A program made the translations under genes and the position numbers. A stretch of 64,000 bases of DNA from Phycisphaerae bacterium. GTDB lineage: Bacteria > Planctomycetota > Phycisphaerae > UBA1845 > Fen-1342. Shown here piece after piece: positions 26,667-35,376 of this stretch (the stretch's first letter is position 1; every line of letters begins with the position of its first letter). Below the pieces are notes generated by a model. It made no database searches. It saw only the letters and a list, made by a program, of their open reading frames with translations, and was not told the DNA's origin. The DNA lies in NCBI GenBank assembly GCA_022072445.1, contig JAJVHV010000016.1, forward strand, positions 124,001 through 188,000. The letters run 5' to 3'.

Positions 26667-27332
26667 GTGGTTGGGCTGGCCAAGTCGGACGTGCTGATCG
26701 ACCTCTGCACGCAGCGCGATTACCTCGCGCATGGCGGCAGTCACCCGGTCGAGAATTCAGATGCGGTCGTTTCCAACGTCCGACGCATCATGGTCTGGGC
26801 GCGCTGGACCAAAACCCCGATCGTCTCGGTCCTCGACACACAGCGCCGCGAAGAAAGCCTTGGCGTACAGAGCCCCACCTGTGTCGTCGGAACCTGGGGT
26901 CAGCAGAAGGTCGGCCACACGCTCATGCCCAGCCGCGCGTCGATCGAGTCCGACAACTGCCTCTGCGTCGCACTCGACGTCCTGCTGCGCAACCAGCAGG
27001 TCCTCCTCACCAAGCGCCATCGCGACCCGCTCACCAACCCCAAGCTCGACCGGCTCCTGACCGAAATGCCCGCCCGCCGCTTCGTCGTCTTCGGCATCGG
27101 GCTCGACACGTCGATCCGCCCGCTGATTCTCGGCCTGCTCCTCCGCGGCCGGCAGACCGTCCTGCTCAGCGACGCCTGCGGCTACTGGAATCTCAACGAG
27201 GCCGACTTCTGCCTGCGGCAGATCCACGCCAAAGGAGCCGCGCTCCTCAGCACCGACGCCTACCTCCAGGAAGTTCGGAACACCCGCCGCGCTCCGCTCC
27301 GCCGCTGGCGAAACGACCGCTCCGTCGCCTGA
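26667..27332 (+). CDS. Isochorismatase-like cysteine hydrolase
   Basis: 221 residues from a GTG (VVGLAKSDVLIDLCTQRD) with GGAGGG 6 nt upstream; the longer open frame to 26559 has no such site and no family match. The isochorismatase-like fold is suggested by the Asp of LIDLCTQRDYL, the central strand TPIVSVLDTQRRE, the conserved basic HRDPLTNPKLDRLL block, and FGIGLDTSIRPLILGLLLRGRQTVLLSDACGYW. In typical members the nucleophile is a Cys in the G-x-x-T/C-x-x-C-V motif; here that position reads GIGLDTSI with Ser/Thr rather than Cys, so it may be catalytically altered. It is monocistronic. Confidence 0.72.
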   Translation: MVGLAKSDVLIDLCTQRDYLAHGGSHPVENSDAVVSNVRRIMVWARWTKTPIVSVLDTQRREESLGVQSPTCVVGTWGQQKVGHTLMPSRASIESDNCLCVALDVLLRNQQVLLTKRHRDPLTNPKLDRLLTEMPARRFVVFGIGLDTSIRPLILGLLLRGRQTVLLSDACGYWNLNEADFCLRQIHAKGAALLSTDAYLQEVRNTRRAPLRRWRNDRSVA

Positions 27333-27365
27333 AGCCCGTCTAGCCGGCATCCGAGCCGAGGCTGT

Positions 27366-27520
27366 CCCCAGCCCGGTTCCTGCGAGCTGCGCCCCCAGGC
27401 GAGCGCCGACCACGAAGGTGGGCGAGGAGCGAGCCTGAATGGAGGGGTTCGACCTGAGCGTACCCGTGAACTCGGCGCATCGCGCCCCCAGCCGAGCCCC
27501 GCGCGTGCGACTCGACACGG
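27366..27520. repeat. Dispersed repeat family B copy
   Basis: Includes a 34-bp exact match to 22142-22175 and, at about 27468, the word GAACTCGGCGCATCGCG, which recurs at 31911 inside the terminase gene. It ends GCCGAGCCCCG, the start of the next unit. It lies in the 293-bp gap between the isochorismatase-like gene and the convergent dockerin gene; no gene seen there. Confidence 0.75.
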
Positions 27521-27625
27521 CGGCGCTGCGTCCACGGACCGACCGGCCCCAGGTCAGACACCAAACCGCGATCCGGCGCGCCGCTGAGCACGCCAGATCG
27601 CGGCCGTTCGCATGAAGCCCCAGGT

Positions 27626-28471
27626 TCAGCAGCCCCCGCCGGCCAGCGCATCGACGAAGCCGTCGATGTCGAAGCCGTTCACCGATCCGTCGTCATTCAC
27701 ATCGCCGGCACAAGGCGAGCAGGGCGCCACGCTACCGGAGAGCAGTCCGACGAGATTGTCGATGTCGAAGCCGTTGACCGAGCCATCGCAATTCGTGTCG
27801 CACGGCACGCACGCCGCCGGTGCCGTCACCGTAAAGCTGCTTCCCGCGTTGTTGAAGAACACCGCCGCGCCGCTCGTCAGGGCATAGTCCTGATCGTTCC
27901 GCACGTGCAGGGCGCTGGCGGCCTTGGTGAAGCGCACCGCAAGCAGCGAGGTGGAGGGCATCGCGTCGGCCCAGGGCGGGCCGAAGTTGCCGTCGCTGTC
28001 ATTGCTGATCTGCCCGTTGTTGGCGCCGGTGTAGAGCACGCCGCCCCAACTGAAGCGCCACAGCGGCAGCGAGCCGAAATCATCCTCGAACGTCAGCGAC
28101 CCCGCCGCGAGATACGACGGCGGGATGAGATTCGTCATGATGAAATCGGGCTGCGCCGCCGGCACGGTGTAATTCGCGAAGTTCGCGCTGGCGATCAGGA
28201 TACGCACGCCGGTGCCCTGATTCACGACGTCGGAAGCGATGTCGAGCAGCACGATGGGGTTCAGGCCGTTGGCATCGCGAACGATCAGCCGCGCTTCCGA
28301 CACGTTATTCTGCAGACCCGATCTCATCCGCAATTGGATCGCCTGTGCGCTCGTGTCGCCGTTGACACCGCCGATAATCTGCTCAATCTGCATCAGGTGA
28401 AACGTCGCCAGCGCCGGCGCGGCCGACGCGGCCACTACCACGCATGTGAACAATGCCCTGAACTTCGTCAT
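27626..28471 (-). CDS. Secreted protein with two C-terminal dockerin-like repeats
   Basis: 281 residues from the ATG beginning MTKFRALFTCVVVA, which has AGAGGAGG about 8 nt upstream; a much longer open frame upstream is low-complexity. The signal peptide ends near PALATFH. Residues 25-220 form a beta-rich domain (HLMQIEQIIGGVNGDTSAQ, AIQLRMRSGLQNNV) of a kind I associate with planctomycete exported proteins but cannot name. The C-terminus has CDTNCDGSVNGFDIDNLV and GDVNDDGSVNGFDIDGFV, paired calcium-loop dockerin-type repeats with flanking cysteines. Probably exported and anchored or assembled through those repeats. Confidence 0.82.
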   Translation of the reverse strand: MTKFRALFTCVVVAASAAPALATFHLMQIEQIIGGVNGDTSAQAIQLRMRSGLQNNVSEARLIVRDANGLNPIVLLDIASDVVNQGTGVRILIASANFANYTVPAAQPDFIMTNLIPPSYLAAGSLTFEDDFGSLPLWRFSWGGVLYTGANNGQISNDSDGNFGPPWADAMPSTSLLAVRFTKAASALHVRNDQDYALTSGAAVFFNNAGSSFTVTAPAACVPCDTNCDGSVNGFDIDNLVGLLSGSVAPCSPCAGDVNDDGSVNGFDIDGFVDALAGGGC

Positions 28472-28673
28472 CACGGGATCCTCCTCTGTCAAGCGGTACC
28501 GAGTGCCCGGCCCAGAGTGACGCCCGCGCCGCACTCGCATCCCCGTCGATATGTCCCCCCAACGACTCCCCATTGCAGCGCCCGCGTCATTTTCCCCATA
28601 CCCACCCCGCACCCCCCATCCGAACGCGCCCGCCAACCCGGCAGTCCCGCTACTGAAAAACCGCAACGCCTCA

Positions 28674-28752
28674 CTCTGAACTCGCTATTCGCCATTGCGC
28701 TGCAACCACCGACCCTCGAACCCCCAATTCGTTACTCCTAACTCGCTATTCG
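28674..28752. repeat. AT-rich interspersed repeat (AACTCGCTATTCG family F)
   Basis: Carries AACTCGCTATTCGCCATTGC and AACTCGCTATTCGCCGCTCC around CAATTCGTTACTCC. Related copies lie at 37358, 41218 and 57084. It abuts the 3' end of the M20 hydrolase gene. The marked drop in GC makes these copies stand out. Confidence 0.7.
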
Positions 28753-29933
28753 CCGCTCCCCCGCTCCAGGCAGTACTGCGCATACAGCGCCACCCCCAGC
28801 GGCAACGCATCCTCATCGACGTTGAACCGCGGATGATGGTGCGGATACACACACTGCTTCCCCTCGTTCCGCGCCCCCACAAACATGAACACCGCCGGCA
28901 CGTGCTGCCCGTAATACGCGAAATCCTCCCCACCGCCGATCGGCTCCACGATCTCGATCTTCTCCAGCCCCACCAGCCGCCGCGCCGCCCGCAAGCCGCG
29001 CTGCGTCGCCTCGTCATCATTCACCAGCACCGGATACCCCGGCTCGGCACCCACTTCCGCACTCCCGCCAAACGACCGCGCCACCCCCTCCGCAATCGCC
29101 CGCACCCGCTCGCACACCCGCTGCCGAACCGCACCATCCAACGTGCGGATCGTGCCCACCATCTCCACCGCCGGCGGGATGACGTTGTCCGCCGTCCCCG
29201 CGTTGATCTGCGTGATCGACACCACCGCCGACTCGCTCATCGACAACCCCCGGCTCACCACCGTCTGAAGCGCGAGCACGATCTGCGAGGCAATCACGAT
29301 CGGATCGACGCACTCGTGCGGAGCCGCGGCGTGCCCACCCCGCCCGCGCACCGTGATCCGCAGCCGGTTCACGCTCGCCATCATCGCGCCCGTCCGCGTG
29401 CCGATCTTCCCCGCCGCCATGTTCGACCAGATGTGAAGCCCCAGAATCGACGTGACGTTCTCCAGCACGCCCCCCGCGATCATCGGCGCCGCCCCGCCCG
29501 GATAAACCTCCTCCGACGGCTGAAAAATGAACCGCACCGGATTCCGCAGCTCACCCCGCCGCCGAGCCAGAATCTCCGCCGCCCCGAGCAGCATCGCCGT
29601 GTGCGCGTCATGCCCGCAGGCGTGCATCACCCCCGGCGACTGCGACGCGAACTCCAGCCCGGTCTCCTCCTGGATCGGCAGCGCGTCCATGTCGGCCCGC
29701 AGCGCCACCTCAGGCCCGTCGCCCGCCTCCAGAACCGCCGTCACGCCGTGCACGCCCCCAACCCCCGTGACGGGCCGATAACCAAGCTCACGCATTTGTT
29801 GCGCAACCCACCCCGCCGTCTGAGCCTCCTGCCCCGACAACTCCGGATGCGCATGCAGATGACGCCGCCACGACACCAGCTTCCCCGACAGCAAACGCGC
29901 GTCTTCGAGAATAAACTCATGCGATGACTTCAT
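28746..29933 (-). CDS. M20-family amidohydrolase (aminoacylase/carboxypeptidase type)
   Basis: 395 residues with the M20D layout: WRRHLHAHPELSGQE, ALRADMDALPIQEETG, the MHACGHDAHTAMLLGAA metal site, FIFQPSEEVYPGGAAPMI with the catalytic glutamates, the dimerisation insert starting GRGGHAAAPHECVDPI, and the C-terminal GGGEDFAYYG and HHPRFNVDEDALPLG ligands. Such enzymes hydrolyse N-acyl amino acids, hippurate or related amides, using a metal pair. Substrate is unknown. The gene is divergent from the unidentified gene to its right. Its 3' end overlaps one of the AT-rich repeats by a few bases. Confidence 0.93.
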   Translation of the reverse strand: MKSSHEFILEDARLLSGKLVSWRRHLHAHPELSGQEAQTAGWVAQQMRELGYRPVTGVGGVHGVTAVLEAGDGPEVALRADMDALPIQEETGLEFASQSPGVMHACGHDAHTAMLLGAAEILARRRGELRNPVRFIFQPSEEVYPGGAAPMIAGGVLENVTSILGLHIWSNMAAGKIGTRTGAMMASVNRLRITVRGRGGHAAAPHECVDPIVIASQIVLALQTVVSRGLSMSESAVVSITQINAGTADNVIPPAVEMVGTIRTLDGAVRQRVCERVRAIAEGVARSFGGSAEVGAEPGYPVLVNDDEATQRGLRAARRLVGLEKIEIVEPIGGGEDFAYYGQHVPAVFMFVGARNEGKQCVYPHHHPRFNVDEDALPLGVALYAQYCLERGSGE

Positions 29934-30025
29934 GTGCGGCGTTCCTCGCTCGCTGCCCGACCAACGCGATGCGAGACTGCACGCCCGTGCCGGGTCGCTG
30001 CGGCGCGTGCCGCCAGCCTCGAAAT

Positions 30026-30054
30026 TTGATTCATCGCGCCAAACAGCTTAATAT
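30026..30054 (+). promoter_or_regulatory. Sigma-70-type promoter
   Basis: TTGATT at 30026-30031 and TAATAT at 30049-30054 with a 17-bp spacer, the best match to a vegetative promoter in this part of the window. It reads toward the unidentified gene at 30192, leaving a leader of about 130 nt that is GC-rich and could fold. Confidence 0.6.
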
Positions 30055-30191
30055 GAAGTGTTTGCCCGCGCATCGCAAGGCCGCCGCCGCACACGGCCCC
30101 CGGGCAGGGCAACCCCGCGCCGCTGAGCACCAGCGGCCCCGACCGCGCCACGCGTCGCCCCGCCGACCGCGGCCCGACGGAGACAACTGAC

Positions 30192-30947
30192 ATGGCCGCT
30201 TTCCGTGCCTTCTGCGACGACTTTTTTGCCGCCACGCGCCTCTATACCAAACTCGAACTCGGCCCCACCCGCGAGTCCCTCCTCCACTTCTTCGAACGCA
30301 TCCGCCGCGAATTCCCCGCCATGACCCGCATGCGGCGCCGCGACGAAGACGCGCTCGTTCTGGAGGAGGACGAGGTCAACGACACCAAGCGCTTCCTGCG
30401 CGTCGACAGCGACGCGCTGCGCTTCGGCTGCCACAACCCCGAAGACACGTCCATGCTGGGCGACATGGGCCGCTGCATCCTGACGCAGGCCCCGGCCCAC
30501 CTGGGACTGAGCGATCTCGACATCGACCACATGGAGGTCGTCTTCGGCTTCGACCTCGAGTTCGCCGGCAACCACGACGAACTCGTCGCCGAAACCCTCT
30601 TCGCCGACCAACCGCTCTTCTCGCAGCACGCGATGGAAGGTCAGCGCGTCATCGATTGCCAGCCCTTCTGGGGCTTCACCCTCACCCCCGAATGCGACTC
30701 GCAGGCCTATATCGAGATCAAGAGCCGAACCACCACCTTTGAAGTCCGCACCGGCGAATACGAACCGTCGATCCTGACGGTCTTCGCCACCGTTCGGCGC
30801 TATTGGGGCTTCCGCCCGGCCCCCGACCTGGCCGACGTGCAGCGCGAGCTGCTCGCGCTGTGCGAGCAGTTCGCCGACGGCCGCGTCGTGCCCTTCGTCG
30901 TGCAACCCCTGGCCCAGGCCATCGCCAGCCGCCGCGGCAGCCAGTAA
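30192..30947 (+). CDS. Conserved-looking protein of unknown function
   Basis: 251 residues, start MAAFRAFCDDFFAATRLYTK. No signal peptide or membrane segment. It begins with a helical region rich in Phe, Arg and Glu (LLHFFERIRREFPAMTRMRRR), then DTKRFLRVDSDALRFGCHNPE, and an alternating beta-rich centre (HMEVVFGFDLEFAGNHDELVA, YIEIKSRTTTFEVRTGEYEP). The regular composition and a good upstream promoter make it a real gene. I cannot place it in a family; it reads as a cytosolic ligand-binding or structural protein. It stands alone. Confidence 0.7.
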   Translation: MAAFRAFCDDFFAATRLYTKLELGPTRESLLHFFERIRREFPAMTRMRRRDEDALVLEEDEVNDTKRFLRVDSDALRFGCHNPEDTSMLGDMGRCILTQAPAHLGLSDLDIDHMEVVFGFDLEFAGNHDELVAETLFADQPLFSQHAMEGQRVIDCQPFWGFTLTPECDSQAYIEIKSRTTTFEVRTGEYEPSILTVFATVRRYWGFRPAPDLADVQRELLALCEQFADGRVVPFVVQPLAQAIASRRGSQ

Positions 30948-31433
30948 CGCAGGGAAGCAGGCAACAGGGACCAGGGACAGAGACCAGGGACCAGCGAACA
31001 GAAGAGCCTCCGCAGCCCTTTCTGTTCCCTGCTGCCTCGTTTTCTCTTACCGCCGCCCCTTCACCCCCTCCGTCACGATCTTCGCCGGCGGCGGAAACCC
31101 GGGAGCTGTCCCGACGGCCGCCCCGACCCCGCCCGGGCGCTGCGAATCGCGACCGCCCAGCGTCGCGATCCGCTTCCAGCGGTATTCAGGTTGACCCGAT
31201 CGGCTCCACATCGCACATCGCTCCCGCTCGAACCATTTCCTCTGATGCGCCCGTCTGCTTCCCGTTACACGCCCTGCGTCCCTAGTCCCTGCGTCCCTTC
31301 CCCCATCCCATGTCTCCACCCGCCCCGCCGACTGCAAAAATCCCCTGGGCCCCTCGACCCCGGGGCCCCTCCCCCAAAATTTTTCCCGCTCTACTTATAG
31401 CTTTTCTAGAAACACACGATATACTTGTTGGAT
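30948..31433. repeat. Intergenic region with simple CAGGGAC-type repeats, leader of the phage cassette
   Basis: 486 bp without a gene. The left end has runs of CAGGGAC/CCAGGGA units (30950-31005) with a loosely complementary TTCTGTTCCCTGCTGCC at about 31020; near 31270-31295 are CCCTGCGTCCC units on the other strand. Similar units occur at 36546-36603 and 39756-39783. The last 60 bp before the terminase are AT-rich (CCAAAATTTTTCCC, CTTATAGCTTTTCTAG) and probably hold its promoter, but no clear -35/-10 pair was found. Confidence 0.5.
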
Positions 31434-33056
31434 ATGAGCGACCGACACAACCACAACCAGCCGCCCGAACCCCTCGACTGGGCCCGCGAGTTCCTCCCCG
31501 CCTACTTCTCGGACCCGCCCGCCCAGTTCCACCAGGACCTCTTCAACCTCCTGGCCGACCCCGCCCGCAGGTCCATCGCCCTGGTCGCACCCCGCGGCCA
31601 CGCCAAATCCACCTGCGCCGCCTTCGCCTTCCCACTCTGGTGCATCTGCCACCAGCTCCGAAAAAACATCGTCATCATCACCCACGAATCCTCCCTCGCC
31701 ACCCAGTTCCTCCGCGACGTCCGAACTGAACTCGAAGCTAACGACGACATCATCCGCGCCTACGGCGACCTCTCGTCCGAACCGCGCCCGCCCGACCGCG
31801 AAAACCGCGCCCCAGACCGCGAAAACCGCGCCCAGCCGAGCCCCGACCGCGAAGAACGCGCCCAGCCGAGCCCCGACCGTAAGGGAGGGGTTCGACCGGT
31901 GCATGCCTCCGAACTCGGCGCATCGCGCGCCCGAATCGCCACCCTCGAGCGCGCGAATGCCAACCCCCCGCGCCGCTCGCGCGCCAAGTGGACCGAATCC
32001 ATCCTCACCACCAGCACCGGCATCACGCTGCAGGCCCGCGGCGCCGGCGCCAGCTTTCGCGGCACGCGCGTCGGACCCATGCGTCCCGACCTCATCATCT
32101 GCGACGACATCGAGAAAGACGAGCACGTCGAGACCCTCGACGGCCGCATCCGCCTCGAAAACTGGCTCCGACGCGTCGTCATCCCCGCCCTGGCACCCCA
32201 CGGCCGCCTCATCATCCTGGGCTCGATCATCCACCACGATTCGCTGCTGGCCAACCTGCGCGACCGCGCCCGCTTCCCGCGCTGGGAATACCGCGTCTAC
32301 CGCGCCATCGAGGCCCGCCGACAGCCCGACGGCGCGCACCGCCTCGAACCCCTCTGGCCCGCGCGCTGGCCGCTCGAAAAACTCAACGCCGAACGCGAAC
32401 GCATCGGCTCGGTCGCTTTCGAGCAGGAGTACATGGCCAACCCGATCGACACCTCGCTGCGCGTCTTCCGGCCCGAGTGGCTGCGGCGCTGCAAGCCCGA
32501 CGACCTGGCCGGAAAAAAACTCCTCAAGCTCATCGCCGTCGACCCCGCCACCGGCGCCAGCAACGGCGACTATTTCGCGCTGTGGGTCGGAGGCGTCGAG
32601 CAGGACTCCGGCCGCATCTACACGCTCGAGCTCACGCTGGAGCGGATCGGCATCGTCGAGCAGGTCCGCCGCATCGTCGACGCGTTCGAGCGTCATCGCC
32701 CGCTGCGGATCGGCATCGAGACGGTGGCCTACCAGGTCGCGCTGCGCGACATCCTGGCGGATCACAGCCGCACGCAGCGGCTCTACATGCCGATCGTCAG
32801 CATCAACAGCACGGCGAACAAGCGCGCCCGCATCGAGGGCAGTGCGCCGTTTTTCGAGAATGGGACGTTTCTGCTGCCCGAGCGGCTCGACCCGGAGGCC
32901 GAGACGCAGTTTCTGCATTTTCCCAAGGCCGGCCACGACGACGCGCCCGACGTGTGCGCGATGGCGATCGAGCTGGCCCGCGGCCTGCGCGCCGCCGGCC
33001 GGATCGAAGGCGCGACGGCGGGCTCGAACCCCTTTGCGCGTCGCGGCGCCTGGTGA
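31434..33056 (+). CDS. Phage terminase, large subunit
   Basis: 540 residues from ATG (MSDRHNHNQPPEPLDW). The ATPase part has Walker A VAPRGHAKST (51-60) and Walker B DLIICDDIE (219-227); the RNase-H-like nuclease part has LIAVDPATG (Asp370), GIETVAYQV (Glu429) and the late HDDAPDVCAMA (Asp triad). It would pump DNA into the capsid and cut it. Residues about 115-168, between the Walker motifs, are a repeat-derived insert (PDRENRA, RAQPSPDREE, RAQPSPDRKG) that keeps the frame and is absent from the fold. It is the first gene of the head cassette, and no small terminase subunit is visible. Confidence 0.92.
   Translation: MSDRHNHNQPPEPLDWAREFLPAYFSDPPAQFHQDLFNLLADPARRSIALVAPRGHAKSTCAAFAFPLWCICHQLRKNIVIITHESSLATQFLRDVRTELEANDDIIRAYGDLSSEPRPPDRENRAPDRENRAQPSPDREERAQPSPDRKGGVRPVHASELGASRARIATLERANANPPRRSRAKWTESILTTSTGITLQARGAGASFRGTRVGPMRPDLIICDDIEKDEHVETLDGRIRLENWLRRVVIPALAPHGRLIILGSIIHHDSLLANLRDRARFPRWEYRVYRAIEARRQPDGAHRLEPLWPARWPLEKLNAERERIGSVAFEQEYMANPIDTSLRVFRPEWLRRCKPDDLAGKKLLKLIAVDPATGASNGDYFALWVGGVEQDSGRIYTLELTLERIGIVEQVRRIVDAFERHRPLRIGIETVAYQVALRDILADHSRTQRLYMPIVSINSTANKRARIEGSAPFFENGTFLLPERLDPEAETQFLHFPKAGHDDAPDVCAMAIELARGLRAAGRIEGATAGSNPFARRGAW
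31779..31930. repeat. Repeat family B insert inside the terminase gene
   Basis: Tandem 30-bp units (CGCGCCCAGCCGAGCCCCGA then CCGCGAAGAA) at about 31829-31888 run into the family B core (CGACCGTAAGGGAGGGGTTC) and then GAACTCGGCGCATCGCG at 31911, the same word order as in the intergenic copy at 27468. The 30-bp unit length preserves the reading frame, giving a Pro/Arg/Glu-rich loop. Confidence 0.8.
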
Positions 33057-33099
33057 GACCTGAGTGGATATGAGCCCCGTGATTTGGAGCGAATGACCG

Positions 33100-35376
33100 A
33101 TGAACGCGTCGCTGTGGTCTAGAATGTCTAGCCGAACATCCGCCCTGGCCGCCCGGCTCGCGCCGCGCCGCCGACGCCGCCGACCCGCGCCCCAGCCGCC
33201 CGGGGCCGAGACGCGCCCGGCACCGCCCGCCGACGCCAGCCGCACCCTGCGACCCTGGCGCGACGATTTCGCCCGCAGCTACCCCTCGGTCGGCCTCACG
33301 CCGGCGCGCGCCCTGGCCCTGCTCCAGCAGGCCGACGGCGGCAGCCCGCACAGCCAGTTCGAGCTCTTCGCCGAGATGATCCGCAAGTGGCCGCGCCTGG
33401 CCGCGGTCGAAAACACCCGCCGCCTGGCCCTGACCGGGCTCAATTGGGAGCTCGCCCCGGGCGGACCAGCCTCCGCCGCGGCGCCTGGGGGACCGGCCTC
33501 CGCCGCAGCGTCTGGGCGGCCGGCCTCCGGCCGGTCTCTTGCCGCGGAGAGCCCCGCGCCCGACGAAATCCTCGCCTTCTGCCGCGACACGCTCGACCGC
33601 ATCGAGCGCTTCCGCGATGTGCTCGATCATCTCGCCTCCGCCATCGGCTTCGGCATCGCTGTCGCCGAACTCGTCTGGCAGGACGGCCGCCTGGTCGACC
33701 TCGTCCCGGCGCCGTTCAGCCGCCTGATCGCCGATCCACACGAGCCGTGGCGCCTGCGGCTGCGGACCGAGCAGGATCCGCATCGCGGCGTGGCGCTGGA
33801 TGAGCAGCCGGCGAAGTGGATCGTGCACGTGCCGCGCAGCCAGGCCGGCCGCCACTTCGACGCCGGCCTGCTGCGCGCCAGCGTGCCGCTCTACGTCGCG
33901 CAGAGCCTGAGTTTCAAGGACTGGCTGATCTTCTCGCAGATCGCCGGCATGCCGCTGCGCGTCGCGCAGTTCGAGCCCGGCACACCCGAGGCCGACAAGG
34001 CCGAGCTGCTGCGCATGCTCCAGTCGCTGGGCACCGACGCCGTCGCCGTCATCAGCAAGAGCGTCGACCTGAAGCTGCTCGAAGCCCGGCAGAGCGCCGA
34101 CGAGCGGCCGTATCAGCCGCTGCAGGAATACTGCAACAACGAGATCACGATTCTGTGGCTCGGCCAGCATCTGACGACCGACATCCGCGAAAGTGGCTCG
34201 CGCGCCGCCGCCGAAATTCATGACCGCGTGCGCGAAGACCTGCTGATCGACGACATCGCCGACGAAGCTGCTGCGGTCCGCCGCGACATCCTGACGCCGA
34301 TCGTTCGCGCCCGATTTGGTCCCGACGCGCCCGTGCCGCACTTCCGCCGCTCGCTGGTCGAATCGGTCGATACGCGGCAACTGGCGGAGATGCTGGCGGT
34401 CGCGGTGGGCGACCTGGGGCTTTCGGTTCCGCAGCGCTGGGCGCATCGCGCCCTGGGCATCCCCGAGCCCGTCGCCAGCGAGCCGGTGATCGCCCGCCGC
34501 GACCGTGACGATCCGAACCGCGACCGTGTGGATCCGAGCCGCGCGACCGATCCAAGCCGCGACCGTGTGGATCCGAGCCGCGACGATCCGAGCCGCGACC
34601 GTGTGGATCCGAACCGCGACCGTCAGGGAGCGGTTTCCATGCCCAGCGCGCAGACTATCGAATGTCGCGAGTCTCCCCCCGGCCGCGCAGTGTCGTTCCA
34701 GCCGCGACGGACCGTCGCGTCACGCGGCGGGTCGTTCCAGCCGCCGAGTGAGGCGTGTTCGGCGAGCGTTTCGCGCTTGGCCAGGAAACCGCTCCCTGAC
34801 GGTCGCGGTTCGGATCCACACGGTCGCGGTTCGGATCCACACGGTCGCGGCTCGGATGGACGCGACTCGGATGCACGCGGCTCGGATGCGCCGCCCGCCG
34901 CCGCGCTCAGCGTCCGGCCTGCCGGCCGCACCGATCTGACGCCGCTGCAGTTCTTTTTCGACACGGCCCTGCGGCGCGACTACTTCATCCGCCGCGGCCA
35001 GCTCGAGGAGATTCTCACCGACCGCTACCACCGCGTTTACGTCGCCGAAATCGACCAGGTGCTGGTCGGCGTGGCGATCACGACCTGCGAATCGCGCCTG
35101 GTTAACGCGCTGGTGCACCCGGCGTACCGCGGACTGGGCATCGGCCGCGCGCTGGTCGAACAATCGGGCGCCGCGGAAGTCCGCGCCAAGACCGACATGT
35201 CCAGCGGCGACCCGCGCCCGTTCTACGAATCGATCGGATTCAAGCCCACCGGCCGCACCAACGGCAAGGGCAACATCGAAGTCATGCAGCGCGCCGCCAC
35301 GAGCGGCCGGCGCGCCGCGCGAGCCGTCACCACCTGCCGCCCGCGTGCGGCGACTTCACGGAGAAGAGAGCAATGA
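33100..35376 (+). CDS. Mu-like portal protein (DUF935) joined in frame to a GNAT acetyltransferase
   Basis: 758 residues. Residues 45-470 are a DUF935/Mu gp29-type portal (YPSVGLTPARALALLQQADG, IRKWPRLAAVENTRRLALTG, YCNNEITILWLGQHLTTDI, RRSLVESVDTRQLAEMLA); the ring would be the DNA gate of the head. Residues about 475-600 are repeat-encoded (RDRVDPSRD, PLPDGRGSDPHGRGSD). Residues about 605-735 form a GNAT domain: FFFDTALRRDYFIRRGQ, VNALVHPAYRGLGIGRALVE, DPRPFYESIGFKPTGR. An internal ATG at 34639 with AGGGAG 8 nt upstream could also make the GNAT part alone (245 residues). It overlaps the protease gene (ATGA). Confidence 0.85.
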   Translation: MNASLWSRMSSRTSALAARLAPRRRRRRPAPQPPGAETRPAPPADASRTLRPWRDDFARSYPSVGLTPARALALLQQADGGSPHSQFELFAEMIRKWPRLAAVENTRRLALTGLNWELAPGGPASAAAPGGPASAAASGRPASGRSLAAESPAPDEILAFCRDTLDRIERFRDVLDHLASAIGFGIAVAELVWQDGRLVDLVPAPFSRLIADPHEPWRLRLRTEQDPHRGVALDEQPAKWIVHVPRSQAGRHFDAGLLRASVPLYVAQSLSFKDWLIFSQIAGMPLRVAQFEPGTPEADKAELLRMLQSLGTDAVAVISKSVDLKLLEARQSADERPYQPLQEYCNNEITILWLGQHLTTDIRESGSRAAAEIHDRVREDLLIDDIADEAAAVRRDILTPIVRARFGPDAPVPHFRRSLVESVDTRQLAEMLAVAVGDLGLSVPQRWAHRALGIPEPVASEPVIARRDRDDPNRDRVDPSRATDPSRDRVDPSRDDPSRDRVDPNRDRQGAVSMPSAQTIECRESPPGRAVSFQPRRTVASRGGSFQPPSEACSASVSRLARKPLPDGRGSDPHGRGSDPHGRGSDGRDSDARGSDAPPAAALSVRPAGRTDLTPLQFFFDTALRRDYFIRRGQLEEILTDRYHRVYVAEIDQVLVGVAITTCESRLVNALVHPAYRGLGIGRALVEQSGAAEVRAKTDMSSGDPRPFYESIGFKPTGRTNGKGNIEVMQRAATSGRRAARAVTTCRPRAATSRRREQ
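34593..34829. repeat. Foldback element: 46-bp perfect inverted repeat inside the portal-GNAT frame
   Basis: Arm 34593-34638 and arm 34784-34829 are exact reverse complements (inner end GGAAACCGCTCCCTGACGGT). The spacer is 145 bp. Outside the arms, GGATCC(G/A)A(G/A)CCGCGACCGTGT-type units repeat several more times on both sides (34500-34592 and 34830-34880). The core CCGCGACCGTCAGGGAGCGG is a variant of family B. It is all translated as Arg/Asp/Ser/Gly-rich linker. Confidence 0.88.

Noticed and set aside
30951-31040. Attachment-site duplication flanking the phage cassette
   Set aside because: The CAGGGAC sequences are simple repeats found at several sites, not a unique pair at both ends.
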